A DNA stretch of 5,960 nucleotides. Source: Acidobacteriota bacterium (lineage in GTDB: Bacteria; Acidobacteriota; Terriglobia; Terriglobales; SCQP01). The position numbers and the translations under genes are program-made. The stretch lies in contig JAKAOE010000135.1 in NCBI GenBank assembly GCA_021823305.1, positions 1 to 5,960 of the forward strand, in the 5' to 3' direction. Shown here one piece after another: positions 4,257 to 5,960 of this stretch (its first letter is position 1; each line of letters opens with the position of its first letter). A model generated the notes under the pieces. The model searched no databases, was not told the origin of the DNA, and saw only the letters and a program-made list of their open reading frames with translations.

Positions 4257-4495
4257 GCCTCTCAGCCTAAACGACCCGTGCACACCTTCCGGAAACCTTG
4301 CCGAGCCCGCGCCCCTGCACCCCCGTCGGCCAAAGGATCCACTCGAGCCCCGCCCTGAACCGCTGAGCCGCCCAGTGGCAAGTCTCCTCGCGCGCCCGGC
4401 CCTCCGAGTTCCACGCCGCCAACCCGCCATGCGGCGCGTTCCGGCGCGCGCCGGGCAGCCACGACAGCGCCACCGATATTCCAACCTCGCAAGGA
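4257..4495. other. Divergent intergenic region between phd and the DUF433 relic
   Basis: A minus-strand open frame (4545-4267, 92 codons) crosses this stretch but runs into the DUF433 relic and has no recognised domain. I see no other gene, RNA or strong repeat. It should contain the phd promoter and the old DUF433 promoter. Confidence 0.45.
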
Positions 4496-4807
4496 GATCG
4501 CCACTTCCCGAAGAGCCGCATCAAATCCAATCCGACATCTGCCACGGCAAACCCCGCATCGCCGGTACACGCCTACCCGTTTCCCAAATCGTCGGCATGC
4601 TGGCCGCAGGCGACACCGTCGAGGAACTCTTCGACGCACCCCTCCCTGAAGCGCGCCGACATCTACGCCGCCCTTACCTACGCCGCCAACCTCGCCAACC
4701 GCGTCCCAGCCAAGGGTACGAGCAGAGCCCAGTCGGCAAGAGCCGCACCACCAACCGGCCCCGCCCGACCGTCAAACCGAATAGAGCTCCGCCCTTCTTA
4801 TGGATAG
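4496..4807 (+). pseudogene. DUF433 (VapB45-like) antitoxin with two frameshifts
   Basis: Three pieces of a DUF433 protein lie in two frames. First, HFPKSRIKSNP (4502-4534). Then, after loss of one base near 4534, DICHGKPRIAGTRLPVSQIV and GMLAAGDTVEELFDA (4534-4638), the family hallmark (CHGKP-I-GTR-PV). Then, back in the first frame after loss of about two bases near 4639, PSLKRADIYAALTYAANLAN with RVPAKG (4640-4720). The losses sum to three bases, so outer pieces share a frame, but the core is shifted. No start codon is seen, although AAGGAG (4491-4496) looks like its old ribosome site. The outer frame closes at TAG 4805-4807. DUF433 antitoxins usually pair with a PIN-like DUF5615 toxin; none is visible downstream. 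Confidence 0.72.
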
Positions 4808-4864
4808 AAGGAGTAGGTCCGGGAGAGGAGCAAACCTCAGCTTCGGTCCGGCATCCACCCACTC

Positions 4865-5014
4865 GTGTTCTGGCACTCGGTATTCGCAAGTCTCGCAGTA
4901 GCCGCAGTGCTGTCACTGGCAGCCGGGATCGCGCAACTCCTCCGCGAACACCGCAAAATGTGGGGCGAGCACCAGCGCCGGACCGGAAGGCACCGCCGGG
5001 GCCCAAACGGGTGA
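4865..5014 (+). CDS. Possible small membrane protein (49 residues)
   Basis: From GTG 4865 the frame encodes MFWHSVFASLAVAAVLSLA followed by AGIAQLL, a hydrophobic stretch long enough for one membrane helix. It then turns strongly basic (REHRKMWGEHQRRTGRHRR) to TGA 5012-5014, the arrangement of a single-pass protein with its C-terminus in the cytoplasm. A purine-rich GGGAGAGGAG lies at 4821-4830, too far upstream for GTG 4865 and with no ATG at the right spacing; the frame is open from 4817. No family is recognised. It could be a chance frame, and its place just before the cas gene is suggestive only. Confidence 0.22.
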   Translation: MFWHSVFASLAVAAVLSLAAGIAQLLREHRKMWGEHQRRTGRHRRGPNG

Positions 5015-5130
5015 TTTCCGCTGCTCTGAAGGGTGGCGGCCTCATTGCAGCTTATGCACGGACGGAGCAGGTGCACAACACCCCAAACGCACCCGCTCAA
5101 GCCCCGACGGAATAGCTTGACCGAATGAGG

Positions 5131-5136
5131 TATAAT
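5131..5136 (+). promoter_or_regulatory. Consensus -10 box upstream of csb1
   Basis: TATAAT, a perfect -10 hexamer, stands out in GC-rich DNA 44 bases before the csb1 ATG. No -35 box lies at 17 bp; TTGACC (5117-5122) is only 8 bp away, too close to work with it. It probably drives the CRISPR-Cas operon. Confidence 0.55.
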
Positions 5137-5143
5137 CTCCGGA

Positions 5144-5160
5144 GTGCCGGACACTGGCAC
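5144..5160 (+). promoter_or_regulatory. Small hairpin in the csb1 leader
   Basis: GTGCCGG (5144-5150) can pair with CTGGCAC (5154-5160), with one G-U pair and the loop ACA. It is overlapped by the palindrome CTCCGGAG (5137-5144). This lies at the expected 5' end of the csb1 mRNA, where it could be an operator or stabilise the transcript. A CGGAG ribosome site follows at 5166-5170. Confidence 0.35.
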
Positions 5161-5180
5161 CCGCTCGGAGAAATCCAACC

Positions 5181-5960
5181 ATGAGCACACCCGCCACCTC
5201 ACCAGAAGTCCAACCACTTACGCTGAAGATCCTTCAGGACGCCGTCGCCGGCACCGCCGCCGCCTTCCGCTACCGGCGCAAACTCCAACCCGCCGGAGGA
5301 CCGGGCGACAAAGTATTCCCGCCGACCTTCGCGGGCGCCGTCTACGCCATCGAACAACGCCGCATCCCAGGCCGCCCCGATCCGGTCACCTGCGTCCTCC
5401 TCGACAGCGTCCAAAGCCAGGCCAACCGCATGGAGCAAGCGCTCCAGGATGCCGCGGACGCCGGCCTCATCTCCCTCCCGATCGTCGAGGTCGACTTTTC
5501 CCAGGCGTTCAAGTCCCAGGCGTTCAAGGATGGCAAGCTCATCGAAGACATCGGCCGCATCACCAGTCTCCAGGCCCCCCACCGCCTCGTGGACGCCATC
5601 CTCCGCGACAGCGAGTTCAAAGAGAAAGACGGCAAACTCGTCCCCTTCCGCGTGTCCAGCGTCGGCGAGCCGATCAATAACGCCAGCCCACGGAACGCCA
5701 CCCCGATCTACCAGCTCTGCCCGACCGCCCTCCTCTTCGGAATGTGGGACTCCACCGGCCCCAAAGGCGGCTTGGGCGCGAAATTCGAGCGCGCGATGGT
5801 TTCGGAAATAGTTGGCGTCGACGCCACGTTTGGGGTACGCGTATCGAGCCGAATCGACCCTGTAATCAGCAAGACCGCTGGCATCGTCATCTACAAACAC
5901 GCGTGCGACGGGACGTGGACCCCCTTTGTCGACGAAGCGGCGAAGAAGAACGAGAAGCCG
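5181..5960 (+). CDS. csb1: Type I-G CRISPR-associated RAMP protein Csb1 (Cas7), 3' end beyond the window
   Basis: 260 residues without a stop to the edge. ATG 5181 has CGGAG ten bases upstream. Landmarks of Csb1 (GSU0053 family), in order: LQPAGGPGDKVFPPT (35-49), YAIEQRRI (55-62), CVLLDSVQSQANRM (71-84), LPIVEVDFS, GRITSLQAPHR (125-135), DAILRDSEF, CPTALLFGMWD, and GMWDSTGPKGGLGAKF (187-202), then VSSRIDP. Csb1 is the Cas7 backbone subunit that coats crRNA in the type I-G (formerly I-U) interference complex, with csb2 (Cas5-Cas6), a Csx17-type large subunit, cas3 and a cas4-cas1 fusion usually nearby. The upstream -10 box and lack of a co-directional cas gene on the left suggest it is the first gene of the operon. 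A five-residue tandem duplication lies at 107-116. Apart from that no lesion is seen in the visible part. Confidence 0.9.
   Translation, partial: MSTPATSPEVQPLTLKILQDAVAGTAAAFRYRRKLQPAGGPGDKVFPPTFAGAVYAIEQRRIPGRPDPVTCVLLDSVQSQANRMEQALQDAADAGLISLPIVEVDFSQAFKSQAFKDGKLIEDIGRITSLQAPHRLVDAILRDSEFKEKDGKLVPFRVSSVGEPINNASPRNATPIYQLCPTALLFGMWDSTGPKGGLGAKFERAMVSEIVGVDATFGVRVSSRIDPVISKTAGIVIYKHACDGTWTPFVDEAAKKNEKP
5499..5528 (+). repeat. Perfect tandem 15-bp duplication inside csb1
   Basis: TCCCAGGCGTTCAAG occurs at 5499-5513 and again at 5514-5528, encoding SQAFK-SQAFK (residues 107-116) after the conserved VDF strand. Relatives, as I recall them, have a single short segment here, so this is probably a recent in-frame slippage duplication. 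Confidence 0.9.

Noticed and set aside
4267..4545. 92-codon minus-strand open frame between phd and the DUF433 relic
   Set aside because: It contains Trp and Cys in a fairly protein-like mix, but matches no family I know, overlaps the DUF433 relic, and has no evident ribosome site; not supportable.
4255..5115. 286-codon plus-strand open frame
   Set aside because: Only its DUF433 core segment (4534-4638) is recognisable; the rest is Arg/Pro-rich chance sequence, and other pieces of the DUF433 protein lie in another frame.
5117..5136. TTGACC and TATAAT as a -35/-10 pair for csb1
   Set aside because: The spacer is only 8 bp, far below the 16-18 bp needed; TATAAT is kept as a -10 candidate on its own.
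5199..5900. 233-codon minus-strand open frame
   Set aside because: Exact antisense shadow of csb1, whose plus-strand frame has clear family motifs.
1..5960. CRISPR array, tRNA or rRNA
   Set aside because: No regularly spaced short repeats and no tRNA or rRNA signature sequences were seen; the only repeats are the 114-bp pair, the MITE ends, the vapB operator octamers and the csb1 duplication.

Overview
This is a GC-rich bacterial accessory region in which small toxin-antitoxin (TA) modules, several of them decayed, lie next to what looks like the start of a type I-G CRISPR-Cas operon. The style of the proteins (CopG antitoxin with an ADWW motif, HicB-HicA order, Csb1) and the strong preference for G or C at third codon positions suggest a soil-type high-GC bacterium, perhaps an Acidobacteriota member. 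That placement is inference only.

Left part (1-856): the C-terminal half of a BrnT-like toxin overlaps (ATGA) a CopG/BrnA-type antitoxin. Both genes carry an identical 114-bp segment (149-262 and 436-549). It is partly palindromic, exactly 38 codons long, and read in the same frame in both genes. Taking it out of either gene restores a normal-looking family sequence. This resembles the in-frame palindromic 'selfish peptide' elements known from Rickettsia and is the most striking feature of the window.

Middle part (857-2690): a short-chain dehydrogenase/reductase-like protein on the minus strand has lost key catalytic residues and a segment near its C-terminus, and has a long Ala/Lys/Arg-rich N-terminal extension. 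It is followed by an intact hicB-hicA pair (+) and a solitary HicB-like antitoxin (-) that converges on it.

Right-middle part (2691-4810): no gene is seen in 2691-2960. Next comes an AbrB-type vapB overlapping a PIN-domain vapC. The vapC is split by a 118-bp MITE with perfect 16-bp terminal inverted repeats and a TA target duplication. On the minus strand is a phd antitoxin followed only by what may be the tail of a PIN toxin, and then a DUF433 antitoxin relic (+) with two frameshifts.

Right end (4811-5960): a possible small membrane ORF, a consensus -10 box, a leader hairpin, and a long ORF running off the edge that encodes the type I-G CRISPR RAMP protein Csb1 (Cas7). The csb1 gene has a tandem 15-bp duplication.

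Overall theme: toxins or whole modules have decayed while most antitoxin frames stay open, and three antitoxin genes have a -10-like box exactly 6 nt before the start codon, which suggests leaderless transcripts.
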